Under the pieces are notes generated by a model that was not told the origin of the DNA, made no database searches, and saw nothing but the letters and a program-made list of their open reading frames with translations. From the NCBI GenBank assembly GCA_963766605.1, contig CAVYAT010000002.1, forward strand, positions 1 to 64,000: a stretch of DNA of 64,000 bases, in the 5' to 3' direction. The DNA is from AC-49 sp963766605. Its GTDB lineage: Bacteria > Actinomycetota > Thermoleophilia > Solirubrobacterales > Solirubrobacteraceae. How positions within the stretch are numbered: position 1 is the stretch's first letter; each line of letters opens with the position of its first letter. The position numbers and the translations under genes were made by a program. Below, one piece after another: positions 43,301 to 51,949 of this stretch.

Positions 43301-44050
43301 ATGGCAAGCCGCGCAGAGGAGAAGAGGCAGCGCCGCGAGGAGCGCCAGGCCAAGGAGGACGCCGCCCGCGCCGCGCAGAAGCGCCAGCGCACGATGCAGA
43401 CCGGCGGCTTCGTTCTGCTGCTGGTCGCCGTCGCGGCGGTGGCGATCGTGCTGATCAGCAACAAGAGCTCGAGCTCGTCGTCGTCGTCGAACAGCGGCCT
43501 CGGCACCGCCAACGGGCCGGTCGCGCCGACGGACCCGATCGCCCAGATCCCGGCACCCTCGAACAAGAACCTGGCCGCAGCGGCGAAGGCCGCCGGCTGC
43601 GTCGTGAAGACGTTCCCCAGCGAGGGCCGCAACCACACCAACGGGACGGTGGTCTACAAGACCAACCCGCCGACGTCGGGCAACCACAACCCGACCCCGG
43701 CGCTCGACGGCGTCTACGCGCCCGGCAACACGCCCACCCCGGAGCACTTCGTCCACACGCTCGAGCACGGGCGCATCGAGCTGCAGTACGCGCCGAGCCA
43801 GCCACGCAAGGTCCGCCTCCAGCTCCAGTCGCTGCTGGCCGAGTCCTACAAGGGCCATCCGGGCGGCTACAAGGTGCTGCTGTTCGAGAACAACACGCAC
43901 ATGCCCTACGCCGTCGCGGCGACCGCGTGGACGCATCTGATCGGCTGCCCGACGGTCAGCGACAAGACGTGGGACGCGCTGCGCGACTTCCGCAACGCGT
44001 ACGTGGACAAGGCCCCCGAGGGCCCGGTCCAGCCGCCGAACGATCTCTAG
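43301..44050 (+). CDS. DUF3105 membrane-anchored protein
   Basis: The product has 249 residues. A long basic, charged start (EEKRQRREERQAKEDAARAA) precedes one transmembrane helix (GGFVLLLVAVAAVAIVLISN), a Ser-rich linker and the DUF3105 domain: YKTNPPTSGNHNPTPALDGV, EHFVHTLEHGRIELQYAPSQ and MPYAVAATAWTHLIGC. The conserved histidines suggest metal binding. It is common in actinobacteria and its function is unknown. It is probably oriented with the domain outside. It overlaps the convergent methyltransferase gene by four bases. Confidence 0.9.
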   Translation: MASRAEEKRQRREERQAKEDAARAAQKRQRTMQTGGFVLLLVAVAAVAIVLISNKSSSSSSSSNSGLGTANGPVAPTDPIAQIPAPSNKNLAAAAKAAGCVVKTFPSEGRNHTNGTVVYKTNPPTSGNHNPTPALDGVYAPGNTPTPEHFVHTLEHGRIELQYAPSQPRKVRLQLQSLLAESYKGHPGGYKVLLFENNTHMPYAVAATAWTHLIGCPTVSDKTWDALRDFRNAYVDKAPEGPVQPPNDL

Positions 44051-44805
44051 CCCGGCTCGCTGACGACCAGGCGCAGCGCGCCGTCGAGCTCGTCGAGCTC
44101 GCGCAGGTGCCCGTAGCGCTGGTCCCACTCGCCGGACGCAAGCGCCGCCTCCAGGCGCGCCACGATCCGCTCCTGCGTCGCGGCGTCGACCAGCGCCCAC
44201 GCCGACTGCGCGCCGCGCACCTGCGGGTCGAGCAGCGCCTCGGGCCGGCGCCAGAAGGCCTCGAAGAAGCCGTCGGTGCAGTCGCCCGGCGTCGGGATCG
44301 CCTCGACACGGGTGCGTCCACCGAGCGCCTTGCGGACGTCGGCGATCGACGGGAAGCGCGGCCGTTCGATCGCGACCAGCTCGCGCAGGTGCTCGCGCTG
44401 CCACTGCGGCAGGGCGTCGAGCTCGAACGTGAACACGACGACCGGCCCGCGCGCGACGCGGCGCAGCTCGCGCAGACCGGCGGCCGGCGGGCGCCAGTGG
44501 TGGATCGTCACGCACGCCATCGCCGCATCGACGGCGTCGTCGTCGAATGGCAGCGCCTCGGCGCGGGCGTCGATCGCCGGTGCGGCGCCGGGCGGGCGCT
44601 GGGCGCGCATCGTCGCGCTCGGCTCGACGGCCACCACCCAGCGGTCGGCCGGCTCGTAGGAGCCGGCGCCGGCGCCGACGTTGATCACCGTCGCGGCGTC
44701 GCCGAGGGCCGCGTGGATCGCCGCGGCGATCCGCGGGTCCGGGCGCCGGTGCTGGGCGTATGTGCGCCCGTGGCGCTCGTAGTCGACGAACGGGCGAGTG
44801 GTCAC
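44047..44805 (-). CDS. SAM-dependent methyltransferase
   Basis: The product has 252 residues. After a start like those of methyltransferase 11 proteins (FVDYERHGRTYAQHRRPDPR), the SAM motif VINVGAGAGSYEPADRWVVA and the post-I acidic residue (VAVEPSATM) are present, then EALPFDDDAVDAAMACVTIH. The GTG at 44805 overlaps the ATP-grasp stop (GTGA), so the two are translationally coupled. The position at the end of a polysaccharide operon suggests methylation of a sugar or of the ATP-grasp product, but this is inference. Confidence 0.88.
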   Translation of the reverse strand: MTTRPFVDYERHGRTYAQHRRPDPRIAAAIHAALGDAATVINVGAGAGSYEPADRWVVAVEPSATMRAQRPPGAAPAIDARAEALPFDDDAVDAAMACVTIHHWRPPAAGLRELRRVARGPVVVFTFELDALPQWQREHLRELVAIERPRFPSIADVRKALGGRTRVEAIPTPGDCTDGFFEAFWRRPEALLDPQVRGAQSAWALVDAATQERIVARLEAALASGEWDQRYGHLRELDELDGALRLVVSEPG

Positions 44806-45797
44806 TTCGGCGCCGGTGGTCCCGGTGGGTCGACGATGTCGCGCCCCGTCGGCCGCAGCTCCTCGTCGAGCTCGAGCTGCCAGAAGTAGCGCGTGAACGA
44901 GATCCCGGAGCGGTAGTCGCCGACGTGCGGCTCGATCGTCTCGCCGGCGGCCATCCGCGCGATCAGCTCGGGGTAGGTGCGGCCCGGCCGCGCGGCGTAC
45001 ATCGGCGCCGGAAACGCGCCGCCGAAGCGCGTGTTGACGTCGGTGATGCCGAGGCCGATCTCGCGGTCGCGGAAGACCTGAACCGTGCACGGACCGCGGG
45101 TGCCGATCGCCTCGACGACGGTGCGGCCGAGCTCGACCAGCTCCGGGTCGTCGAGCACCGTGCCCTTGATCGACTCGCCGCCGCGCGATTCGATCATCGA
45201 GCGCGGGATCGCGTTGAGGCAGCGCCCGTCGCGGTCCGACAGCGTGTCGATCGAGAACTCGGGCCCGTCCATGCGCCGCTGCACCATCACGTCGGCGTCG
45301 ACGTAGTCGCAGAAGAACGCGGCCTGGGCGGCGTCGTGGGCGACGAAGATCGACTCGGCGCCGGAGCCGCGCCGCGGCTTGACCATGACGGGGAACGACA
45401 TGACCTCGTCGCCTGGCAGCACGGTCGGCGGGGATGGCAGCCCGAGGCGCCCGAACAACAGGTGGGCCTCGTACTTGTCGTAGGTCGCGGTCGCGATCTC
45501 GGGGTCGGGGACCAGCGCCTGGGGCAGGCGCCCGTCGGCCCGCGCGACGGCCAGCGTCTCGATGTCGAGGTCGGTCAGTGGCACGATCGCCCCGACATCG
45601 TGCTCTTCGCACAGCCGCTGGAGCGCCGGCACGTACTCGGGGTCGGTGATGCGCGGCACGCTCGTGCGAACGGTCGCGGCGTACTGGGCGGGCGCCAGCG
45701 GGTTGGGGTCAGCGGCGACGACGGTCGTGTGGCACGCGAACGCCGAGACGATGTCGTAGCGCTTTCCGACGCCGGTCAGCAGGACGGCCCGAGGCAT
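44802..45797 (-). CDS. ATP-grasp domain protein (CarB/PylC-like ligase)
   Basis: The product has 331 residues. The N-terminal Rossmann-like part (LLTGVGKRYDIVSAFACHTT) and the ATP-grasp domain (FPVMVKPRRGSGAESIFVAH; DADVMVQRRMDGPEFSIDTL) are clear. Metal-binding residues lie in LGITDVNTRFGGAFPAPMYA. Such enzymes form amide or ester bonds by carboxylate phosphorylation; related ones occur in many surface polysaccharide loci. It lies nine bases after the lipoprotein gene and overlaps the methyltransferase gene, so an amino-acid or acyl decoration of the glycan followed by methylation is a reasonable guess. Confidence 0.88.
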   Translation of the reverse strand: MPRAVLLTGVGKRYDIVSAFACHTTVVAADPNPLAPAQYAATVRTSVPRITDPEYVPALQRLCEEHDVGAIVPLTDLDIETLAVARADGRLPQALVPDPEIATATYDKYEAHLLFGRLGLPSPPTVLPGDEVMSFPVMVKPRRGSGAESIFVAHDAAQAAFFCDYVDADVMVQRRMDGPEFSIDTLSDRDGRCLNAIPRSMIESRGGESIKGTVLDDPELVELGRTVVEAIGTRGPCTVQVFRDREIGLGITDVNTRFGGAFPAPMYAARPGRTYPELIARMAAGETIEPHVGDYRSGISFTRYFWQLELDEELRPTGRDIVDPPGPPAPK

Positions 45798-45806
45798 GAC
45801 GGCACC

Positions 45807-46406
45807 CTATTGACAGTTGAGCGGGCGAAGAGCTCGGGGCAGCGCCGCGGCGATCTGCGGGTCGATCGTCTTCACGCTCGCACAGTTCACGCGCTGGGTC
45901 GGCGCCGACAGCGGCGGCGCCGAGCGGCTCAGGGGCCGCAACATCGCCGCGACGGCGCGCACGACGAAGTCGGGCTGCCACGTGTCGAGCTCGATCAGGG
46001 AGCGGCCGGTGAAGATCAGGACCCGCGGGTCGTGCGGGCAGCCCATCAGCACCGCGCGGCCGAGGTGACTGAAGCAGACCGGTCCCGACACGGCGCCGCG
46101 CGGCGCGAACACGAGGTCGTCCCAACCCGCGAGGCTCGTCACGACGATCGGGTAGTCGCACGTCTGCTTCGAGCACGCCGGCTGGCCGTACTTGACGACG
46201 GCCGAGTCCGCGGCGAGCTGCGCGCTGTTGAGCACCGCGCGCCGGTAGTCCGGTCCCAGCCAGTAGACCGGGAACGGCGACGTCCGCATTGCCGCCAGCA
46301 TCGCCGGCGACGGCGGCGGATCGGGCTTGGCCAGGTCGGCGCCGCAGCCCGCCAGCAGGCCGGCCGCGCACAGCGCCAGCACCAAGGCCGGCCGCGCGTT
46401 CGTCAC
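45807..46406 (-). CDS. Lipoprotein of unknown function in polysaccharide operon
   Basis: The product has 199 residues. The GTG at 46406 overlaps the sugar transferase stop by four bases. LALCAAGLLAGC ends in a lipobox cysteine at residue 20. The mature part has several cysteines (YGQPACSKQTCDYPIVVTSL; GAVSGPVCFSHLG; AVLMGCPHDP) that could form disulfides, plus a C-terminal QRVNCASVKTID. No family recognised. Between a priming transferase and an ATP-grasp gene, it may take part in export or surface attachment. Confidence 0.75.
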   Translation of the reverse strand: MTNARPALVLALCAAGLLAGCGADLAKPDPPPSPAMLAAMRTSPFPVYWLGPDYRRAVLNSAQLAADSAVVKYGQPACSKQTCDYPIVVTSLAGWDDLVFAPRGAVSGPVCFSHLGRAVLMGCPHDPRVLIFTGRSLIELDTWQPDFVVRAVAAMLRPLSRSAPPLSAPTQRVNCASVKTIDPQIAAALPRALRPLNCQ

Positions 46407-46996
46407 GACGGATCGACCCAGCCGCCGGTCTCGCCCTTGTACGTCCCCTCCCCGGCGAGCACCATCCGCACCGTCCGGACGAGGATCTGCGCGTCCAGCC
46501 GCCACGAGCGGTGCTCGATGTACCAGAGGTCGAGCTCGATGCGCTGCGGCCACGGAAGCGACGCCCGACCGTTGACCTGGGCCCAGCCGGTGATCCCCGG
46601 ACGGATCGCGAGGCGCCCGCGCTGGCGCTCGGTGTACTGGGCGACCTGCGAAGGCAGCGTCGGCCGGGGGCCGATGATCGCCATCTCGCCGCGCAGCACG
46701 TTGAGCAGGTTGGGCAGCTCGTCGAGCGATGTGCGGCGCAGCAGCCGCCCGACGCGGGTGATCCGGTCGTCGCCCTCGTTGACCGCCATCCCGGCGCCCA
46801 TGTGCTCGGCCCCGTCGACCATCGTGCGCAGCTTCAGGACGTCGAACTCGTGGCCGTCGCGGCCGACGCGGCGCTGGCGGTAGATCGTGGCGCCGCGCGA
46901 ATCGAGCCGGATCGCCACCACCGCGGCGAGCAGGATCGGGCTGGTCACGAGCAGCACGGTGCCCGACACGAGGATGTCCAGCGCGCGGCGGATCAT
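46403..46996 (-). CDS. Priming phosphoglycosyl transferase (undecaprenyl-phosphate sugar transferase)
   Basis: The product has 197 residues, the short PglC-like form. A reentrant membrane helix (DILVSGTVLLVTSPILLAAV) is followed by RRVGRDGHEFDVLKLRTMV, the catalytic pair region SLDELPNLLNVLRGEMAIIG with PRP, and RPGITGWAQVNGRA. It transfers a sugar-1-phosphate from a nucleotide sugar to undecaprenyl phosphate, starting polysaccharide synthesis on the cytoplasmic face. The start overlaps the stop of the GT2 gene upstream (ATGA) and its stop overlaps the lipoprotein GTG. Confidence 0.93.
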   Translation of the reverse strand: MIRRALDILVSGTVLLVTSPILLAAVVAIRLDSRGATIYRQRRVGRDGHEFDVLKLRTMVDGAEHMGAGMAVNEGDDRITRVGRLLRRTSLDELPNLLNVLRGEMAIIGPRPTLPSQVAQYTERQRGRLAIRPGITGWAQVNGRASLPWPQRIELDLWYIEHRSWRLDAQILVRTVRMVLAGEGTYKGETGGWVDPS

Positions 46997-48138
46997 CGCG
47001 TCCCCTCCGCGGCGTCCCAGCCGGCCGTCGTCCCGTGGCGCAGCCAGTCGTACAGGCCGGCCGCGATCGACGCGGTGGTCAGGACGTAGTAGCGCGCGAC
47101 GAGCAGCGGCCGCGCCCGGATCGCGCGTCCGGCCAGCGCGGCGGCGATGACGGCGAGCTGGATCGCGAACGTCACGACGTACACCGTCCCCGAGCCGAGC
47201 AGGAACGCGTTGGCGACCAGCGCGACGAGGTGCAGGAACGGTGACGCGTAGCGCAGCACCCGGTGCGACGCGATCATCAGCGCGTAGGTCGGCGAGTAGC
47301 CGCGCGGCGACAGCAGCCCGCCGCGCAGGACGATCGGCCACGTGTGACTCATCATCCGCCGCTTGCGCGCGAACTCGCCCTCGATCGACGGCACCATCCG
47401 CTCGGTCGCCCGCGCGCCGGGCACGTAGACCGCGCGCCAGCCGCGCTTGACCATGTTGAACGGGAACGACAGGTCGTGACCCATCACCGGGTCGACCTCG
47501 ATGTAGGCCTCGCGGCGCGTCGCGTAGATCGCGCCGTTGCCCGCCGTCACCGACGCCAGCGCCGACTCGCGCGCCCGGATCGCCATCTCGTAGCGCCAGT
47601 AGACGCCCTCCTGGTTGGTGCCACCGTCGTTGACGAAGGCGACCTGACCGCAGGCATAGCCGACCTTCGGATCGGCGAACGCCCCGGTCAGCGCGCGCAG
47701 TGCTTCGGGCTCCCAGCGTGCGTTGGCGTCCGAGAACGCCAGCAGCGTCCCGCGGGCCTGCCGGACCGCCGCGTCCTGAGCGCGGATCTTGCCGCCGCGC
47801 TCGAGCTCCAGGACGACGTCGGCACCGGCCTCACGGGCCAGGCGGGCCGTGTCGTCAGGCGATCCGTCGCAGGCGACGATGACCTGGAGGCGCTCGCGTG
47901 GCCAGCGCAGCGCCAGCGCGTCGGCGACCTTGCCCGCGATCACCGACGCCTCGGCGTGGGCGGCGACGATCAGCGACACGTCGGGCTCAGCGGCCGCGGC
48001 GTCGCCGGCCGCCGGCGCCGCGGCACGGGGCGCCCGGCGCACCGCGCCGAGGCCGAGCAGCAGCAGTCCGTAGCCGACCTGCGCGTACACGAGCAGGGCC
48101 GCGCTGACCCAGAACGCCACCTCGAGCACGGTCGTCAC
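46993..48138 (-). CDS. Membrane glycosyltransferase family 2
   Basis: The product has 381 residues. One N-terminal helix (VAFWVSAALLVYAQVGYGLL) is followed by a GT2 domain: VSLIVAAHAEASVIAGKVAD, VIVACDGSPDDTARLAREAG, the metal-binding region LLAFSDANARWEPEALRALT and DPVMGHDLSFPFNMVKRGWR. Three or four C-terminal helices close it. It is similar in layout to hyaluronan- or cellulose-synthase-like processive enzymes and probably extends the glycan at the membrane. The GTG at 48138 is chosen because the frame upstream is Arg/Pro-rich. Confidence 0.9.
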   Translation of the reverse strand: MTTVLEVAFWVSAALLVYAQVGYGLLLLGLGAVRRAPRAAAPAAGDAAAAEPDVSLIVAAHAEASVIAGKVADALALRWPRERLQVIVACDGSPDDTARLAREAGADVVLELERGGKIRAQDAAVRQARGTLLAFSDANARWEPEALRALTGAFADPKVGYACGQVAFVNDGGTNQEGVYWRYEMAIRARESALASVTAGNGAIYATRREAYIEVDPVMGHDLSFPFNMVKRGWRAVYVPGARATERMVPSIEGEFARKRRMMSHTWPIVLRGGLLSPRGYSPTYALMIASHRVLRYASPFLHLVALVANAFLLGSGTVYVVTFAIQLAVIAAALAGRAIRARPLLVARYYVLTTASIAAGLYDWLRHGTTAGWDAAEGTR

Positions 48139-48160
48139 GGCGCCGATTGTCGCCGATGGG

Positions 48161-49381
48161 TCAGCTCGGGCAACTGGTCGGGGCGCGCCGGCCGGCGAAG
48201 CGCCCGGCGATCCAGCCGACCGTGAAGGCGGCGCTCGACGGCCCGACCTCGGCGTGCGAGACGTTCGGGTAGAGGCGATAGGCGACCGTGTCGGCGCGCT
48301 CACACAACGCGCGCACGTAGTCCTCGGTCGTCTGCGGGATGACGAGCTTGTCGTCGGCGCCCTGGCTGATCAGCATCGGGATCGACGTCTGGAACGGGCG
48401 CAGCGAGTTCTGGCTGAGCAGCTTGGACCAGACCTTGGTGTGGGTCGGATGCTTGTGGTGGTAGGCCATCTGGTCGATCAGCGCCGGCGGCACGGTGCTC
48501 GGCACGTCGTGCTTGTGGGGGATGCAGGCGTTGTCGATCGCGCGCACCGCCGCCACGCCGCGCGAGGCGACGATGTTCTCGAGCTTCGTCTCGTCGTAGA
48601 TCTGCGACCACGCCGAGAGCGTGTAGGCGGCGAGCACGTCGCCGGCCGGCGTCCCCTTGCCGTGGGAGAACATGCTGGCCAGCGAGATCGGCGGCCCGGC
48701 CGCGGCAATGCCGACGAGCTCCAGTCCGCGCCCGTAGCGCGGCGCCAGCTGGCCGACCGCGATCGCCGCCTGGGCGCCCTCGGACTCGCCGAACACCGCG
48801 TAGCGCCGCCCGGCGTGCAGGGCGTGGATCTTGCGCGCCGCGCGCACCGCGTCGATCGCGTTGCGCGCCGTCACCTTGCCGATCAGGTACGGGTGCGGCC
48901 CGGTGGTGCCCAGGCCCTCGTAGTCGGGGATCACCACGACATCGCCGTCGTGGATGAACGAGCTCAGGCCGTCGATCTGCGACGCCGCCGCGCCGCCGAG
49001 CACCGACGGGCCGCACTGTGATGCGATCCCGGTCGTCGGGTGAGCGAACAGGACCATCCGGCGGTGGAGCTTGGGCCGCGGCCCGGCGTGGGTGATGACC
49101 AGTCCGCTGACGGCGGCGCGCCGGCCGTCGTAGCCGTGCGAGACGTACATGACCCGCCAGCCGCGCAGGCCGCGCGGCAGTCGCCCGATCGGCTGGGTGC
49201 GGATGATCGTGCCCGGCGGGCCCTTGGGCAGATGGGCGGGGATCGCGTAGAACGATCCGGGCTTGGGCGGCGGCGGCGAAGCGGGCTTGCTCGGGTCGCC
49301 GGCCAGGAGCACGAACGCCACGACACCGGCGGCGCCGAAGGCGAGCAGAGCCAATCCGGCTGCGGCGAGCCAGCGAAACAT
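48161..49381 (-). CDS. Secreted or membrane-anchored lipase (LIP-type alpha/beta hydrolase)
   Basis: The product has 406 residues. An N-terminal hydrophobic segment (LAAAGLALLAFGAAGVVAFV) is a signal or anchor. The alpha/beta hydrolase core has RRMVLFAHPTTGIASQCGPS, GDVVVIPDYEGLGTTGPHPY and the nucleophile elbow YAVFGESEGAQAAIAVGQLA (Ser in GESEG); the late Asp and His are in SQGADDKLVIP and NVSHAEVG. It matches the secretory lipase/esterase family. Within the polysaccharide locus it could also deacylate a glycan, but that is a guess. It is 22 bases upstream of the GT2 gene. Confidence 0.87.
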   Translation of the reverse strand: MFRWLAAAGLALLAFGAAGVVAFVLLAGDPSKPASPPPPKPGSFYAIPAHLPKGPPGTIIRTQPIGRLPRGLRGWRVMYVSHGYDGRRAAVSGLVITHAGPRPKLHRRMVLFAHPTTGIASQCGPSVLGGAAASQIDGLSSFIHDGDVVVIPDYEGLGTTGPHPYLIGKVTARNAIDAVRAARKIHALHAGRRYAVFGESEGAQAAIAVGQLAPRYGRGLELVGIAAAGPPISLASMFSHGKGTPAGDVLAAYTLSAWSQIYDETKLENIVASRGVAAVRAIDNACIPHKHDVPSTVPPALIDQMAYHHKHPTHTKVWSKLLSQNSLRPFQTSIPMLISQGADDKLVIPQTTEDYVRALCERADTVAYRLYPNVSHAEVGPSSAAFTVGWIAGRFAGRRAPTSCPS

Positions 49382-49413
49382 GCGCGCACGCTACCCGCCC
49401 TCACGCGACGATG

Positions 49414-50349
49414 TCACCGGTTGGCAGCGCGGTTGCGCCGCTCCGCGGCCTCGCGCAGGCCCTCACCGCGGCCGGGGCGCAGCGTGGCCGTGGCGTGGCG
49501 CCAGTAGCGCCGCGGGTCGTGACCCGGGACGACGAGCGCGGCAGCGGCGCGGATCGCGTAGCTCAGCGCCGTCAGCCACCGCACGGCGAGGGCGGAGAGC
49601 GCGGAGTGGTGCTTGCGCATGTAACGGTCGCGATTGCGCGACAGCTCGACGATGCGCCGCTGCGGGACGGCGCCGGTCGACAGCTGCTCGTGGTGCACGC
49701 AGACCGCCGAGGGCACGAACAGCGTGAACCAGCCGATGTCGCGCAGCCGGCGGCAGAAGTCGACCTCGTCGCTGTAGACGAAGAACGCCGGGTCCAGGTA
49801 GCCGACCTGCGCCGCCGCGTCGCGACGCACGAGCAGCGCCGCCGACTGCGCCCAGTCGACCCGGCGCGTCTGCGAGCCGCCGCTCTGGACGGTGAACAGC
49901 CGATGCAGGAACAGCGCGCCGGCGAGCGCGGTCAGCGGCGTCGGGAAGCGCCATGCCGAGGCCTGCGGGCGCCCGTCGGGGCGCAGCAGGCGTGCGCCGG
50001 CGGCCGCGGCGTGCGGGTCGTCCTCGAGTGCGGCGTACAGCGCCGCGGTCGCGCCGGGGCGCAGCTCGGAGTCCTCGTTGAGCAGCAGGCCGTAGCGCCC
50101 GGAGGCGCGGCGCAACAGCTCGGAGTCGTTGTCGGCCTTGCCACGGCGCTGCACCTGCGCGATCAGGTCGTCGACGGTCTCGTGGCCGCGCGCGGCGTCG
50201 GCCGAGCCGTCGTCGGAGGCGTTGTCGAGGACCAGCACCTCGGTGGCGAACGGCAGGTCGGCGCGCTCGCGGGCGATCGCGTCGAGCCCGCGCAGCAGCA
50301 ACTCGCGCTGCTGCGTGTTGACGACGAGGAACGAGAGCTCGATCGACAA
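49414..50349 (-). CDS. Glycosyltransferase family 2 (rhamnosyltransferase-like)
   Basis: The product has 311 residues. GT2 features: ATEVLVLDNASDDGSADAAR, the acidic metal site LLLNEDSELRPGATAAL, WAQSAALLVRRDAAAQVGYL and the acceptor-site motif VYSDEVDFCRRLRDIGWFTL. It is cytoplasmic or peripheral and probably adds one sugar to the lipid-linked repeat. The apparent start is TTG at 50349, with no clear ribosome binding site; only 20 bases separate it from the divergent GT4 gene, so one or both messages may be leaderless. Confidence 0.9.
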   Translation of the reverse strand: MSIELSFLVVNTQQRELLLRGLDAIARERADLPFATEVLVLDNASDDGSADAARGHETVDDLIAQVQRRGKADNDSELLRRASGRYGLLLNEDSELRPGATAALYAALEDDPHAAAAGARLLRPDGRPQASAWRFPTPLTALAGALFLHRLFTVQSGGSQTRRVDWAQSAALLVRRDAAAQVGYLDPAFFVYSDEVDFCRRLRDIGWFTLFVPSAVCVHHEQLSTGAVPQRRIVELSRNRDRYMRKHHSALSALAVRWLTALSYAIRAAAALVVPGHDPRRYWRHATATLRPGRGEGLREAAERRNRAANR

Positions 50350-50369
50350 GGGCGCCTATTCTCGCGGCT

Positions 50370-51470
50370 GTGCGAGTCCACCTGGTCGACCCCAGCGCGT
50401 TCACGCCGCCCTACGACCACGCGCTGGCGGCCGCGCTGGCCGCCCGCGGCATCGATGTCGAACTCGTGACGAGTCATTTCGGCTACGGCGAGCCGCCGTC
50501 GGCCGACGGCTACGTCGTCAGCGAGCGCTTCTATCGCTGGGCGCCGGGGGCGCCGGGGTCGGGCCTGCGTCGCGCGGCGAAGCTCGTCCAACACGTGCCC
50601 GACATGATCGCCGCGCGGCGCGCGGCGCAGCGCTCGGCGGACATCGCCCACTACCAGTGGCTGGCCGTCCAGCAGATTGACGGGCGGCTGCTGCCGTCGT
50701 CGGTGCCGACGGTGCTGACCGCGCACGACGTGCTGCCGCGCGAGCCGCGGCCCGGCCAGCGGCGCGCGCAGGCCCGTCTATACCGGCGTGTCGACGCGGT
50801 CGTCGTCCACAGCGAGCACGGCCGCGGACGGCTCGTGTCCGAGCTCGGCGTCGAAGCCGGGAAGGTCTCGGTGATCCCCCACGCCGCGTTCACCGGCCTG
50901 CGCAGCGTGATCGGGCCGCTGCCGCGCGAGCTGGCCGCCGTCGACGACGGGCGCCCGGTGGCGCTGTTCTTCGGCCTGCTGCGCCCGTACAAGGGGCTCG
51001 ACGTGCTGCTCGCCGCGTGGGAGGGCGTGCGCGACGCGCAGCTGTGGGTGGTCGGGATGCCGCGCATGGACGTCACGGCGCTGCGCGCCGCGGCGCCCGG
51101 GGACGTGCGGTTCGTGCCGCGCTTCGTGACCGACAGCGAGGCCGCGGCGGTGCTGCGCCGCGCGCAGGTCGTGGTCCTGCCCTACCGCGAGATCGACCAG
51201 TCCGGCGTGCTGGCGTCGGCCCTCGGGCTCGGCCGGCCGCTGCTGCTGACCGACGTCGGCGGCTTCGGCGAGGTCGCCGCCGCCGGCGCCGCGCGGATCG
51301 TCCCGCCCGGCGATGCGAGCGCGCTGCACGACGAGCTCGAGCGGCTGCTGGGCGACGAGATGGGCCGGCGGCGGTTGTCGGACGCGGCGACCGCGCTCGC
51401 GGACGGGCCGTGGTCGTGGGACGCGGTGGCACGGGCGCACGTGGAGCTCTACGGGCGGCTCGGTTCGTAA
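50370..51470 (+). CDS. Glycosyltransferase family 4 (GT-B fold)
   Basis: The product has 366 residues. The N-terminal acceptor domain starts MRVHLVDPSAFTPPYDHALA; the C-terminal donor domain has PVALFFGLLRPYKGLDVLLA, RAQVVVLPYREIDQSGVLAS (the E-x7-E-like site is weak) and PLLLTDVGGFGEVAAAGAAR, then IVPPGDASALHDELERLL. It would transfer a sugar from a nucleotide donor during repeat-unit assembly. GTG 50370 is seven bases after TATTCT, a possible -10 element, consistent with a leaderless message. Confidence 0.9.
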   Translation: MRVHLVDPSAFTPPYDHALAAALAARGIDVELVTSHFGYGEPPSADGYVVSERFYRWAPGAPGSGLRRAAKLVQHVPDMIAARRAAQRSADIAHYQWLAVQQIDGRLLPSSVPTVLTAHDVLPREPRPGQRRAQARLYRRVDAVVVHSEHGRGRLVSELGVEAGKVSVIPHAAFTGLRSVIGPLPRELAAVDDGRPVALFFGLLRPYKGLDVLLAAWEGVRDAQLWVVGMPRMDVTALRAAAPGDVRFVPRFVTDSEAAAVLRRAQVVVLPYREIDQSGVLASALGLGRPLLLTDVGGFGEVAAAGAARIVPPGDASALHDELERLLGDEMGRRRLSDAATALADGPWSWDAVARAHVELYGRLGS

Positions 51471-51496
51471 CGCGAATCGCACCCGAGGGAAAGCTC

Positions 51497-51949
51497 GTGA
51501 CGGCTACTGTCTCGGCGATGCGCATCGCCGCGTTGGCCCTTCTCGCCGTCGCCCTCGTCGCCGGCGCCCCGGCGAGCGCCGGGTCGAGCCGTGTCGTGCT
51601 CGGCAACAAGAAGTTCGCCGTCAACGGCGACGGCTTCGGCGGCTACCGGCCGAGCGACATCTTCAACGGCGGCGACCCCTCCGGCCATGCCTTCGACATC
51701 GTCTGGCTTCGCTGGGGATCGGCCGCCGCGACGGGATTCGGCAAGAACCCGATCTTCAAGCCCGGCGGCGGCTACTTCTCCCAGCCCGCGCGGATCGAGC
51801 TTCGGGCCTCCGACCTCGGCCACTGCCCCGGCAGCAGCCAACTCGCGTATCGCAGGCTGAAGGCTCGCGTCCCGACGCGGCCGGGCGGCAGGCTCGGGCC
51901 GTGGTTCAGCTGGGCCGGCGCGAAGACGATCTGCTCGCTGAACCCCTAG
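51497..51949 (+). CDS. Small secreted hypothetical protein
   Basis: The product has 150 residues. A signal peptide (MRIAALALLAVALVAGAPAS) precedes a mature domain of about 118 residues with LGNKKFAVNGDGFGGYRPSD, FDIVWLRWGSAAATGFGKNP and two cysteines (LGHCPGSS, KTICSLNP). GTG 51497 is preferred because GAGGGA lies six bases upstream; ATG 51518 is the alternative. No family recognised. The position after a glycosyltransferase and before the flippase suggests a surface or glycan-related role. It overlaps the convergent flippase gene by four bases. Confidence 0.72.
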   Translation: MTATVSAMRIAALALLAVALVAGAPASAGSSRVVLGNKKFAVNGDGFGGYRPSDIFNGGDPSGHAFDIVWLRWGSAAATGFGKNPIFKPGGGYFSQPARIELRASDLGHCPGSSQLAYRRLKARVPTRPGGRLGPWFSWAGAKTICSLNP

